DNA from: CAWCPR01 sp963797475
GTDB taxonomy: Bacteria > Chloroflexota > Anaerolineae > Anaerolineales > UBA4823
Length of the DNA: 64,000 nucleotides
Reading direction: 5' to 3'
Assembly (NCBI GenBank): GCA_963797475.1
Contig: CAWCPR010000020.1
Coordinates: forward strand, 1 to 64,000
Position numbers and translations under genes: made by a program
Shown: positions 32,334-42,300 of the stretch, one piece after another
Layout of the letters: the number at the start of each line of letters is the position of its first letter
How positions within the stretch are numbered: the first letter of the stretch is position 1
The notes under the pieces: model-generated
Told to the model about the DNA's origin: nothing
What the model saw: only the letters and a program-made list of their open reading frames with translations
The model's database searches: none

Positions 32334-33071
32334 TTACTTTCGCCAGGCGTTTAAAGGATCTTGTTCTTTGGTATAAATCGCTGTAAGGATCTGATTCTCC
32401 CGGGAATAGATCGTTTCGACAAACTCGTCTACGCGCCGCATTGGCTTGAAAGCGCGATAGCCACGCTGTAAAAAATCATATAAGACCTGCCAGCCAACTC
32501 GCTGCGCCGGGCCTTTTGAGATTTTTAAAGTGAATCCAACCAGGGGTAATTTTGCGCCTTTACCCGCCTCTCGTAAAACCATTGCCAGTAGCTCGATCTG
32601 CTGCTGCCGCTCTTCGAGATTATCACAGGCCTGGTAAGCATTCACATAGATTTCCTCCATGATCTCACCTTCCCAGCCATCATCTTTTGCCATGACCTCC
32701 AATAAGCGTAAATCCAATTGATTTGTCATTTCATTGACAGCGATGCCTGTGGTAAGCAAACTTAACATGGCAGGCGGCAGCAAGCGTGAGAGAAGCTCAT
32801 GTAAAGCCTCAAATTCGCGATCGCGCTCACTGAGATCCTTTGGCGCGTACACATCGCTCAGGAAAAACTGGCAGGCAGGGCCAAATTCCGGATGGTCGAG
32901 CATGTCCGAATAAGTGCGCGCCAGCCGCTGAGACTGCCAGATGCGCAGGAGCTCTAATCGGGGATCCAGACTCAATGCTTCATAACGCACCTTATCGAGA
33001 TCGGCAGACTGTTGCAAGTCATGTATGATTTGCACAATTTGCGCAGGTTTTAATTCGTCAGAATTTTTCAT
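32334..33071 (-). CDS. FFLEE-motif-like protein of unknown function
   Basis: The 245-residue, mostly helical protein resembles proteins annotated as FFLEELY/FFLEE-domain: QSQRLARTYSDML, then GPACQFFLSDVYAPKDLSERDREFE, the region that names the family. There is no signal peptide, membrane helix or catalytic motif. Neighbours are an exonuclease and a pyrophosphatase on the same strand, which does not define its role. I rely on the FFLxDxY...DxSxRD pattern alone for the family call. Confidence 0.6.
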   Translation of the reverse strand: MKNSDELKPAQIVQIIHDLQQSADLDKVRYEALSLDPRLELLRIWQSQRLARTYSDMLDHPEFGPACQFFLSDVYAPKDLSERDREFEALHELLSRLLPPAMLSLLTTGIAVNEMTNQLDLRLLEVMAKDDGWEGEIMEEIYVNAYQACDNLEERQQQIELLAMVLREAGKGAKLPLVGFTLKISKGPAQRVGWQVLYDFLQRGYRAFKPMRRVDEFVETIYSRENQILTAIYTKEQDPLNAWRK

Positions 33072-33123
33072 AACGACTATCTAAGCCCAACACCCCTGTA
33101 GGCGCCTCGCAGTCCTGTCTGGA

Positions 33124-33732
33124 TCACCCGAATAACTCCTGGTAATCCTGCATCGCTGCTCTAATCAGGTTCAATGCCTCGCCGAGATCCAGGATTCTTT
33201 CAATAGAGACTTTCTTCGGAGTTCCCGGAATCAATTTGTAAGTGCTGAAATAATGCTGTAAACGCTCAATGAGCACCTTTGGCAAACCCTGGATGTCCTC
33301 CACTTCGCCCCAAAAATTATCATTCTCCAGGACCGCGATGATTTTATCGTCCGCCTCGCCGCCATCCAACATTTGCAGCCCTCCGACCACTTTCGCCCTC
33401 AGGATCACTTCCGCCCTTGCGATCGGTCTTTCGCTCACCACACAGATATCCATTGGATCGCCATCCCCATGGGTCGCTTTGGGGGATAAAGCGCCTACTC
33501 GATCGCCGCACAAAGTGCGTGGGATGAATCCGTACAGGGTAGGCGGCTGTGAAGATGTTCGCTGCGGGCGATCGACGCGCAAATAACCGGTCGCTTTGTC
33601 CACTTCATACTTCACCAGATCAAATGGGGTGATCTCGATATAGGCAGATACGCAGCGCGGCGGGTCCGGGCCGACCTCCAGACCATGCCAAGGGTGAGGC
33701 CGCCAACGAAAAAATGACTGATCTGTATCCAT
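33124..33732 (-). CDS. ppa: Inorganic pyrophosphatase, family I
   Basis: The enzyme hydrolyses pyrophosphate to phosphate in the cytosol, pulling biosynthetic reactions forward. The 202-residue protein shows the family I acidic signature DGDPMDICV, upstream YGFIPRT, and GGLQMLDGGEADDKIIAV with its metal-binding Asp residues. The closest style is the slightly longer subgroup with an ISAYIEITP-like start. The start is supported by GAGGAG. It is divergent from the DUF89 gene. Confidence 0.9.
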   Translation of the reverse strand: MDTDQSFFRWRPHPWHGLEVGPDPPRCVSAYIEITPFDLVKYEVDKATGYLRVDRPQRTSSQPPTLYGFIPRTLCGDRVGALSPKATHGDGDPMDICVVSERPIARAEVILRAKVVGGLQMLDGGEADDKIIAVLENDNFWGEVEDIQGLPKVLIERLQHYFSTYKLIPGTPKKVSIERILDLGEALNLIRAAMQDYQELFG

Positions 33733-33950
33733 TTTCCACTCCTCGCCAGAGGAACTATAGGCCGATTCTACCCGAAAAAACAGGCTTCCATGGCGTTCTT
33801 AATCCTCTGCCTGAACGAAAGCTCGATTTTAATGGAAAGAACCGATTAACTCAAACAACGGGAAGAGGTTATAATCCGCACGTCGCTTCTGGGCGTAGAA
33901 CGATCTGCACAGGGCGGTTAATCAGGAAATTACCCGATAATTGGTAATCG

Positions 33951-34460
33951 ATGCGCTATAAAGGACCTAAACCACCTACCCCGGAGCCTCTCAAAGGCGA
34001 AGAATTAAATTCCTTCGCACATTATACAATCACCCAGCGCTTCCCCCGCATAGCCCGCCAAACGATAAAAGATAATGAATTTCAGGAAGCAATGGAGACC
34101 CTCCTTCTTACATTGATCGAAGAAATTCCTTTTGCGCCCATTCGTCATTTACATGACATCCGGGCTCCCGATGCAGACGATTGGCGAAATTATGTAGACA
34201 CTTACGTAAAGAACGGGGACGAACAAGAGGGAAGCGCCCCGAACTGGCTTCAAATCCCCTGGTTTTTCGTGGAGACCTATTTCTACCGGCGTATCCTTGA
34301 AGCGACCGGTTACTTTGACGATCTCCAGGAAGATCATCTCGATCCTTTTGTTCGTCAAAAGAGCCTGGGGTTAGACCAACAATCCACCCAAATCCAATAT
34401 CTCGCTTCTCTCTTGAACCAGCAGGATCGCCATCCTGGAGAAAAGAGGCGGGAGGTTTAA
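33951..34460 (+). CDS. DUF89 / ARMT1-like protein, N-terminal fragment
   Basis: The helical N-terminal domain of a DUF89 subfamily III protein: SFAHYTITQRFPRIARQTI, DADDWRNYVD, PWFFVETYFYRRILEATGYF. The frame stops at KRREV, whereas another frame continues as LLFQDVWGNQADLS into the C-terminal catalytic half at 34508, so a frame change lies at about 34425-34458. DUF89 proteins are metal-dependent phosphatases that remove damaged phosphometabolites, and human ARMT1 belongs to the same subfamily. The corrected protein would have about 420 residues. Confidence 0.75.
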   Translation: MRYKGPKPPTPEPLKGEELNSFAHYTITQRFPRIARQTIKDNEFQEAMETLLLTLIEEIPFAPIRHLHDIRAPDADDWRNYVDTYVKNGDEQEGSAPNWLQIPWFFVETYFYRRILEATGYFDDLQEDHLDPFVRQKSLGLDQQSTQIQYLASLLNQQDRHPGEKRREV

Positions 34461-34507
34461 GGCGTCTCCTATTCCAGGATGTATGGGGAAACCAGGCCGA
34501 TTTAAGC

Positions 34508-35221
34508 ATGTGGCCTGCCGGCGGAGAAAAAGGGCCGGATCACCGCAAGTTCCAACAACAAGTCTCCCATCTGCTGGTGAACGACGGGGATCCCGTGCTA
34601 GATCATATCGATAACTTAAAACCGGGAAAAACGCGTTTAGACTTGATCGCCGATAACGCCGGTCTTGAGCTGATCAGTGATTTGTGTCTGGCGGATTTCG
34701 TCTTGAATTGTGAAATTGCACAAACTTTTCACATTCATTTAAAACCTCACCCAACATTCGTTTCAGATGCAATGATTAAGGACGTTTTAGCAGCGATGAA
34801 ATTCCTGAACGGCGAAAAAGATGCTGACATCCAGGCGCTCGCCGATCGCTTGAAAAGCTACCTGGAAGGCGGCAAACTCCTCCTGCACGACGATTTCTAC
34901 TGGACATCTCCGCTAAGCGGCTGGGAGATGCCGGCTCGCCTGCGTAAGGAATTCTCCCGCTCGAACCTGATCATCAGCAAAGGCGACGCGAATTATCGCC
35001 GGCTGCTTGGCGACCGCCATTGGCCTTTTGATACCCCGCTCGGAGAAATTTTACGCTACCTTCCGGCGCCCATCCTGGCTTTAAGGGTTTTGAAATCGGA
35101 AGTAGCCGCCGGGTTACCGGCTGGCATCGAAAAAGAGATGGGAGAAAAAGACCAAAAGTGGCTTGTAAATGGGTTTTGGGGGGTGATCCAGTTTGCAAAC
35201 CAGACGATCCGCACCCGCTAA
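34508..35221 (+). CDS. DUF89 / ARMT1-like protein, C-terminal catalytic fragment
   Basis: Contains the DUF89 metal-site motifs: ADNAGLELISDLCLADFVL (Asp-Asn pair), HLKPHPTFVSDAMIKDV and KGDANYRRLLGDRHW (Asn/Lys/Arg of the phosphate pocket). Together with the fragment at 33951 it forms one subfamily III enzyme. The ATG called here (MWPAGGE) lies inside a conserved stretch and is not the true start. The gene ends six bases before the convergent aldo/keto reductase. Confidence 0.77.
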   Translation: MWPAGGEKGPDHRKFQQQVSHLLVNDGDPVLDHIDNLKPGKTRLDLIADNAGLELISDLCLADFVLNCEIAQTFHIHLKPHPTFVSDAMIKDVLAAMKFLNGEKDADIQALADRLKSYLEGGKLLLHDDFYWTSPLSGWEMPARLRKEFSRSNLIISKGDANYRRLLGDRHWPFDTPLGEILRYLPAPILALRVLKSEVAAGLPAGIEKEMGEKDQKWLVNGFWGVIQFANQTIRTR

Positions 35222-35226
35222 GGCTG

Positions 35227-36198
35227 CTATTGCGACCACTTCGTCGGCATTCGCACCCAACGATGCTTGCGAAGTTGTTGGTACAGACTTTCGGGTAATG
35301 GTCCGGCCTGGCTGGCTGACAAGTTGCTTTTTACATGGGAAGCCTTGCGCATCCCTGGAATGATCGTGCTCACCACAGGATTGTTGAGAATGAAACGAAG
35401 GGCCATTTCGGTCATACTCATCCCCTGCGGAAGTAAACGCCGAAGGGCGTCGGCTCGAGCCACGCTCGCCTCTAAATTCTCAGGGACAAAATAGGTATTG
35501 CGCCAATCTCCTTTGGGCCAATGGCTTTCCAGAGTCAGATTACCGGTTAAAGTGCCTTCGTCAAATGGCACCCGGGCAATTACCGCCACATCCATATTCT
35601 GGCAGGCAGGGAAAAGATCGTCTTCCGGATTCTGGTCGAAAATATTATAAATCACCTGCACGGCATCCACCAGCCCGCTGCGCACCGTCTCGACGCCGTT
35701 CCATGGCTCCCAGCGGTTGATGCTGATACCGACCGCTCGCACCAACCCTTGCTGGCGCAGCTCATCCATTTTTTTCGCCCAACGCTCGTCTTGCAGCCAG
35801 GCATCTTCCCAGGTATGGAACTGGATCAAATCAAACGATTCAAGGCCGGCGTTTTTCAGGCTGCTATGAACGTATTTTTCAATATGCTCTGGCGGGAAGC
35901 AATCATCCAAAGTGAACTCCCGGCGGCTAGGCCATTTAAGATTCTTCGGAGGGATTTTAGTTGCGGTGTAGAGCTGTTTCCCTGGATTGGCGCGCAGCAG
36001 CTCTCCCAACAAGTGCTCACTTCGCCCACTGCCATACGACCAGGCAGTATCAAAGAAATTGCACCCCAGATCCACGGCGAGCTGCAGCGAGGCCAGGGAT
36101 TCGCTGTCATCCGATCCACTCCAATCTCCCATCCCCCACATCCCGTATCCAATCTCGCTGACATTCCTCCCCGTCCGTCCAAACCGGCGATACTTCAT
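35227..36198 (-). CDS. Aldo/keto reductase
   Basis: The 323-residue NAD(P)H-dependent TIM-barrel oxidoreductase shows the family pattern: NFFDTAWSYGSGRSEHLLGE with catalytic Asp and Tyr, ATKIPPKN (Lys), LIQFHTWED (His), and the C-terminal cofactor region TIIPGMRKASHVKSNL. The substrate cannot be assigned. ATG 36198 follows GGAGG by eight bases and begins MKYRRFGRTGRNVSEIGYG, the usual N-terminus; the upstream extension is not supported. Confidence 0.88.
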   Translation of the reverse strand: MKYRRFGRTGRNVSEIGYGMWGMGDWSGSDDSESLASLQLAVDLGCNFFDTAWSYGSGRSEHLLGELLRANPGKQLYTATKIPPKNLKWPSRREFTLDDCFPPEHIEKYVHSSLKNAGLESFDLIQFHTWEDAWLQDERWAKKMDELRQQGLVRAVGISINRWEPWNGVETVRSGLVDAVQVIYNIFDQNPEDDLFPACQNMDVAVIARVPFDEGTLTGNLTLESHWPKGDWRNTYFVPENLEASVARADALRRLLPQGMSMTEMALRFILNNPVVSTIIPGMRKASHVKSNLSASQAGPLPESLYQQLRKHRWVRMPTKWSQ

Positions 36199-36258
36199 AG
36201 CTTCATCCTCCAATGTCTCCATATTTATCTGGCCCTCATTACCCTATTCGCTTCATAA

Positions 36259-37722
36259 TTATGGCCGGATCTCTACGACAACCCCGTTATCCGCCCAGTA
36301 GTAAAGCGATTCAGCAGCTTTCAAATCCATGATAATACAACCATAAGATGCCGGTCTACCCAGGATGTTCGCCCACAAACGTCGCCCGTTCGACAAGGTT
36401 GGCAGCCCATGAATGCCATTCATAAAACCTGGCCAGGCTTCGTAGATGCCTAAAAAGTCAGGCATATACAGGTCCCAGACGGACGCATAGGCATTAAGCT
36501 CATGTGTCTGCACCTGGAATACACCCGGCTGGGTGGGGGAGCGATCGATACCCGTGCTGATCACGTGTTCCGAACGCAGCATACCATCCTGGTAAGTCCA
36601 CAAACGCTGGTCAGAAATACTGATGATGATGCGCTTATCGGGGATCGCCGGATAAGGCAGCAGGTCATCTTTAGAAGGCACTACTAACGCCTGCCCGGCG
36701 ACCAGGCGGTCGGGGTTGACGTCGGGATTGGCTCGAATGATTTTCCAATAAGGCATACCCACTTTCCAGCCAATCTTGATTAATGTGTCCCCCGCCTGAA
36801 CAATATAAGTCGTTGGCCGGTGCATGACCCGCATCATAATGGGGGCGCCTGTGAGAACCGGCTGCTCGAGATTGTCTCCGCCAGATACAAAATCCAACCA
36901 GCGTTCCGGACCCAATTCGTCGCTTAACTTACCCAGGGAAGCAACCAGAGAACCTTCCTTAAGACCGATCTCGGACCCATTTTGCCCCTGGCGGACTTCC
37001 AACCAGGCAGCGACCTCAGCCAGCGGAATGGTCCAGGCAAAATGTTCGTCGGATACCGGGTCGTAAGCCTGAATGATAACAGGTGTAGCCAGGATCCTTT
37101 GCGCCTCAGTTTTTGCCGCAGTCACATCCTTCACCGCCGGAATAACCGGCTTTAAGCTGAGCTTCAGGTAGCCGGCCAGCATCACTGCCCGCGGGTCTTT
37201 TGCCAGGGCGGCCACCGTTTCATCGATATTGATCGTATACCCAATTTGAGAAGGGATCTCTACGAGAGTCTCGCCATCCAGGCGCAAGGAGGCGTCGACT
37301 GGCTCCAGGCCAACCTGGACAGAAAGCGCCTGCAGCCCGTTTCTGGCGGCGCCGACATCCAACTGCACGACGGGTGCAATGCCCCAGCCGTTGGTTAAAC
37401 TGGCAGCCATTTGTTCAGCTTCAACTAAAGGGTTTTGATCGTGGGAAACTGTATATGCCAATTGCGCTGTCTTCAAAGGGTCCACGCTCAACCCAAGTTC
37501 CGCAGGAGCGATTTTCCAGGTCTCGACGCCGTCAGTGACAACCAGGATGTGTTCCAAATTCCAGGTTTTTTGAATCTCAATCGCCGCTTGCTGTACGCTC
37601 ATGCCACCCAGTCGATCACCGCCGACAAATACCCCCGGGACGATCCGTTGGAAAAGTTGAAAATAAGCGAAAAAGGCCAGGAGCGCTGCGCAGGGTAGGA
37701 TAATCAGCGCGCCCTCCGCCAA
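36259..37722 (-). CDS. LysM-containing L,D-transpeptidase (YkuD), probably N-terminally frameshifted
   Basis: The envelope enzyme would form 3-3 cross-links or attach proteins to peptidoglycan. It has a membrane segment, two repeats of a VanW-type/peptidoglycan-binding-4-like region (about 30-250), LysM (about 300-345: YIVQAGDTLIKIGWKVGM) and YkuD (about 360-487) with His in GIHGLP and ASYGCIIMD containing the catalytic Cys. The called start is a TTG. In the next frame, from ATG 37840, a basic cytoplasmic leader and the first half of the membrane helix (RQLVPVLLLLGG) lead straight into ALIILPCAALLAFF, so a frame change at about 37705-37720 is likely. Confidence 0.82.
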   Translation of the reverse strand: MAEGALIILPCAALLAFFAYFQLFQRIVPGVFVGGDRLGGMSVQQAAIEIQKTWNLEHILVVTDGVETWKIAPAELGLSVDPLKTAQLAYTVSHDQNPLVEAEQMAASLTNGWGIAPVVQLDVGAARNGLQALSVQVGLEPVDASLRLDGETLVEIPSQIGYTINIDETVAALAKDPRAVMLAGYLKLSLKPVIPAVKDVTAAKTEAQRILATPVIIQAYDPVSDEHFAWTIPLAEVAAWLEVRQGQNGSEIGLKEGSLVASLGKLSDELGPERWLDFVSGGDNLEQPVLTGAPIMMRVMHRPTTYIVQAGDTLIKIGWKVGMPYWKIIRANPDVNPDRLVAGQALVVPSKDDLLPYPAIPDKRIIISISDQRLWTYQDGMLRSEHVISTGIDRSPTQPGVFQVQTHELNAYASVWDLYMPDFLGIYEAWPGFMNGIHGLPTLSNGRRLWANILGRPASYGCIIMDLKAAESLYYWADNGVVVEIRP

Positions 37723-37913
37723 GCAACAGAAGCACCGGCACCAGTTGCCGCCCCTCTCCGGGTCGCCGCATCGATCGCCGTTTCTGCCTGGGATAAGCAG
37801 GATACAAATATACAGAAGAAGGTTTTTGTTGAGAGACCATTGGTTATGGACGCACAGGTGTTGAAATTTGTTCCAGGGTCAAGGGATCTTAAGCGACCTA
37901 TGAAAATCGCCGG

Positions 37914-39251
37914 TTACGGGCCGGTCGAAGCGGCCGGCGCGCTATCTTCTTCCATTGGGGAATGGGCGAGGGTCCCAAATGCTAACCATAGCATCCAAAT
38001 GACGCCTGGAACCAAAAGTAATACTGCCATCCACCATATCAATCCGGTAATCCCTAAGGATGAATTGTCGAGGGCCCAACCACCAACAGCGGAGCTAATG
38101 GCATTGGAAAGTGTGAACATCGCAAACTCCGTAGAGAAAATCCGGCCTCGCACCCGGTCAGGGACCAATTCCAGGAGCAATTGCGTGGAAAATACCCAGT
38201 TGATCCCGCCTCCCAGCGCCCGGAGGAATGTTCCGAAAAGAACGATGGCAAAACTCTTCAATGGAGCGCTGATTACCAGACCCAAAATACCGATCAAGTA
38301 GGAAATCGTTATCGCATTGCGGAGCGGTTTCTCACGATCTCTAGTAAAGACTCGCGCCAGGATCGGCCCCAGCCCCGTACCGACCCCGGCCGCGGCGTAT
38401 AACAGTCCAAGGCTGGTGCCGCCGCCCGCCCCCATCACAAAAATACGCTCGGCGAGAGCGACCTGGACAACCTGAAAAGCTCCATTGACAGTTAACGAGA
38501 CGGCAGTTTTATGCAGCGATATCGCCAATATATCGGCATGCCGCTTCAAATAGCGCAGTCCATCGATATATTGGTCGAAGGCGGCACGTATAGTTTTTTC
38601 AGAACTGGATAATGTGGATTTATGTTCGTAAGCGATTCTGGAGATGAATGCTGCGGAGATAATAAACGTCGCCGAATCGATCAAGAAGGATGGATAAATC
38701 CCCCAACTGCCTGCGACAATGCCGCCAAGGGCGGCCCCTACAGCCAGCATGACCGACCAGGTAGTTGAGCTCAAGGCATTGGCTGCTCCTAATTCACGCC
38801 GCGAGACAATGTCAGGCAATATGGCGTTGCGCGCTGGAAAGAAGAAGCCGCTGAAAGCCAATTGTATTGCAGTAATCACATATAACAGCCAGGCTTGCTG
38901 GGGATCCCGAACCAACAGAAATCCGAGTACAATGATCGCGCGGCAAAGATCAGCGATAATAAGCAGCCATTTTCGATTAAAGCGATCCGCTGCGACCCCA
39001 GCCAGTGGGCTCACCAGGAAGGGCGCTAACATACGGACAACAAACAGACTCCCCACGGCCAGGCCGGAGCGGGTTAAGTGCGAAATCAGCGCCGCCGAAG
39101 CGATCAGGTCAAACCAATCTCCGAACAGGCTGATGATCTGGCCAAACCACAAGTTGCGAAATTTGGCATTTTCACGAATAAGAGCAAGATATCCGACCGG
39201 GGGTTGTTTTTCGATGGTATGGTCAGTCAAAGAACTTCTCCAAATTTTCAT
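37914..39251 (-). CDS. MFS transporter
   Basis: The 445-residue protein has about 12 predicted membrane helices, beginning after a cytosolic leader (NAKFRNLWFGQIISLFGDWFDLIASAALI). The first-loop pattern GVAADRFNRKW is the MFS motif A equivalent (GxxxDRxxRK). It resembles the MFS_3/enterobactin exporter-like group of drug effluxers; the substrate is unknown. ATG 39251 is used; a TTG at MTDHTIEKQ preceded by GGAGAAG is an alternative start. It is divergent from the multi-GAF kinase gene. Confidence 0.84.
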   Translation of the reverse strand: MKIWRSSLTDHTIEKQPPVGYLALIRENAKFRNLWFGQIISLFGDWFDLIASAALISHLTRSGLAVGSLFVVRMLAPFLVSPLAGVAADRFNRKWLLIIADLCRAIIVLGFLLVRDPQQAWLLYVITAIQLAFSGFFFPARNAILPDIVSRRELGAANALSSTTWSVMLAVGAALGGIVAGSWGIYPSFLIDSATFIISAAFISRIAYEHKSTLSSSEKTIRAAFDQYIDGLRYLKRHADILAISLHKTAVSLTVNGAFQVVQVALAERIFVMGAGGGTSLGLLYAAAGVGTGLGPILARVFTRDREKPLRNAITISYLIGILGLVISAPLKSFAIVLFGTFLRALGGGINWVFSTQLLLELVPDRVRGRIFSTEFAMFTLSNAISSAVGGWALDNSSLGITGLIWWMAVLLLVPGVIWMLWLAFGTLAHSPMEEDSAPAASTGP

Positions 39252-39376
39252 GAATATTCGAGCGGCCGGATAAATCCCCAATCTACCGAGCTACCGGCAA
39301 TGCGCCCATTATAGCAAAGATGACTCAATCAGGGGCCCGATTTTCCCGTAGTGAGCGGGTATGGGTATAATATGGA

Positions 39377-42300
39377 TTGAAAACCCCTGGAAAACTTTCG
39401 AGCTGGAGCCATATTGACGTGGAATTTCTCGAAACCTTGCAAAAACAACAAGGAAGCGCTGGAATAAACTTGTTGGATATTCTTTTCGAACGTATAACCG
39501 TTGGGATAGCGGTACTGGATAACAATTTCATTCTTCAGCAATTCAACCCAACCTGGCATGCGTTAATTGAAAAATATTTCCCGGCAACAGCCTCGCTGGT
39601 TAAGCCAGGTGTAAACCTCTTTGAAGTGGAACCGGATACAAAAGAAGCCCTCCTGCCTTTGTTACAGCGTGTATTGAAGGGCGAATCAATTCATGAAGAA
39701 TCTTGGAGAATCGCATCCGGGGAAATTGAATCCTTTTGGGAATTGTTCCTGGCTCCCCTTGAAAGCAGCGCGGGCCAGGTCTCTGGGGTCATTTATACGC
39801 GGATTGATGTCACAGCTCGCAGCCAGGCGATACAAGCCGGCCAACAACAATTCCTGGAATTACTGGCTTCTGGGGGGAGTCTATCTGAAACGCTGCATAC
39901 GCTGGTCGGAATCATTGAAGAGCAGCGCCCCGGCATGCAGGCGCTCGTGCTCTTATTGGATCCGGATGGCCTTCATTTGCATATCGGCGCTGCCGCCAGC
40001 TTGCCCCAAGATTATCTCCAATCTATCGAGGGTCTTGAGATCGGGCCCCTGGTGGGGTCCTGCGGGACAGCAGCCTATTCCGGAAAAAGGGTGATCGTCG
40101 AGGACATCGCTAAAGATCCGCGCTGGGAAGGGTTGCGCGATCTCGCTTTGAAACACGGCCTGGGAGCGTGCTGGTCGGAGCCGGTGTTCAATTCACAGGG
40201 GAAAGTGATTGGCACCTTTGCGATGTACTACCGGAATCGCAGAGCGCCGATGGAAGCTGATCTGCAAATGATCGAGACCGGTGCACACCTCGCCGGAGTA
40301 GCGATTGAACACAAACTTGCCCTGGATGAACTTAAACAAGCTTACCAGACACTGGAACAGCGCGTTGAGGAGCGCACCCGCCAGCTTTCCACACTCCTGG
40401 ATTTGTCTCATGATCTGGCGTCAACGATCGAATTGCAGCCTCAGCTTGGCTTAATTTTGGATCAGCTAAAATCTGTTGTCGATTATGCCGGAGCTTCCAT
40501 TTTCAAGCTGGATGGAGACATGCTGACCGTCGTCGCCTATCGCGGTCCCATTCCCCAAGATCAGGCGTTGGCGATCCGCTTTCCAATAACCCGGGCAGGT
40601 GCAAATGAGCGGGTGATCCTTCAAAGAAAAACCGAGATCATCCCAGACGTTTTAGGGGACAGCCAACTGGCAGTCGAGTTTCGAAAAACTGCCGGCGATG
40701 AACTAACTACCAAATTCGGGTATTTGCGTTCATGGCTGGGAGCTCCCCTGGTTGTTAGCGACCAGGTCATCGGCATGTTGAGTTTGGATCACCCTGAACC
40801 CAATTTTTACTCCGAGACACCCCACAGCAAACTGGCAATGGCCTTTGCCAACCAGGTGGCCGCCGCCATCGACAACGCCCGCCTGTATGGCGAGGCTCGC
40901 CAGCGGGCTGACGAGGCTCAAACGCTGTTTGCCGTTCAACAAGCCATCACCAGCCGACTGGTCCCGAAATCCGTTCTGCAGATGATTGCCAATGAGGCTC
41001 GCCGCCTGACCAATACCTCAATAAGCTCAGTTTACCTTCTGGAAGAGGAAGAGCTGCGGGTCGCCGTGATCAGTGGAGATGTGGATCCCAAGCTGGTAGG
41101 TCTCTATCTGCCGGTCGATAAATCCGTCTCCGGACTTGCCTTAAGAAACGCCAGGCCCTATTTGATCCTGGATGCACAATCTGACCCGCGTGTGTATAAC
41201 GATGTGATCCGTAAGGCAGGAGCGAAATCTTTTCTAACCGTTCCACTCATGTCTCAGCATGGTCCGGTTGGCACGATCACTGTTGCAAATAAGGGTGAAG
41301 GCATATTGGGGCCCGAGGACGAACGTGTTTTGACGATGTTGGCATCCAGCGCGGTTGTCGCTATGGAAAACGCGCACTTGTACAGTGAAGAACAGGAACG
41401 GCGGAAGGAAGCAGAACGCCGCCGCCTGGTTGCCGAAGGGCTGCGGGATATTCTCACCATCCTGAATTCGAACCGGCCTTTGACCGAAACCCTGGAAGCG
41501 ATCGTAAGCCAGGCGATCCTTTTGACCGGTTCGGATGCCGGGGTTATTTACCGGTTAGACCGCAAGGAACGCTCACTGGCTATTGAAGCCCATCGAAATC
41601 TTCCCAGTTCTTTAGTCGAATTGCGAACTTATTCGGCTTTTCCTGGAGACGGGCTTGAAGCGATGCGAGAGCGTAATCCGTACGTCATCGCGGATACCTC
41701 CGAGGAGCGAGAAAAATTTCCGAGCGACCGGCGCTCGGTAGAAGAAGGATCGTCCTGGTTCTCGGTGATGCGTGAGTATTACCTGGCTTACCTCGGCATA
41801 CCCCTCGTGATTCGCGACGAAATCTATGGCAGCCTGGGGTTGTACTACACAGAACGCCAGGAATTTCAAAGCGAGGAAATCGCCCTGGCAGTCGCATTCG
41901 CTGACCAGGCTGCATTGGCAATTGAAAACGCCCGGCTGCGCAGGCAGGCGGAGCTGGCTGCCGTCGCAGCAGAACGCAGCCGCCTGGCGCGCGACCTGCA
42001 TGATGCGGTAACCCAAACACTATTTTCTGCCAGCCTGATCGCTGAAGTGCTGCCCCGCCTGTGGGACCGCAACCCAGAAGAAGCCAGGCGCCGCTTGGAA
42101 GAGCTCCGCCAGCTTACCCGAGGGGCATTGGCGGAGATGCGCACATTGCTTCTGGAGCTGCGACCGGCTGCATTAATCGAAGCGGATATCAGCGAGCTAT
42201 TTCGACACCTGGCGGAAGCCTTCACCAGCCGGGCGCGTGTACCGGTGGAATTCACGATAGATGGCGATGCCGAACTGCCGGCAGATGTGAAAATCGCTCT

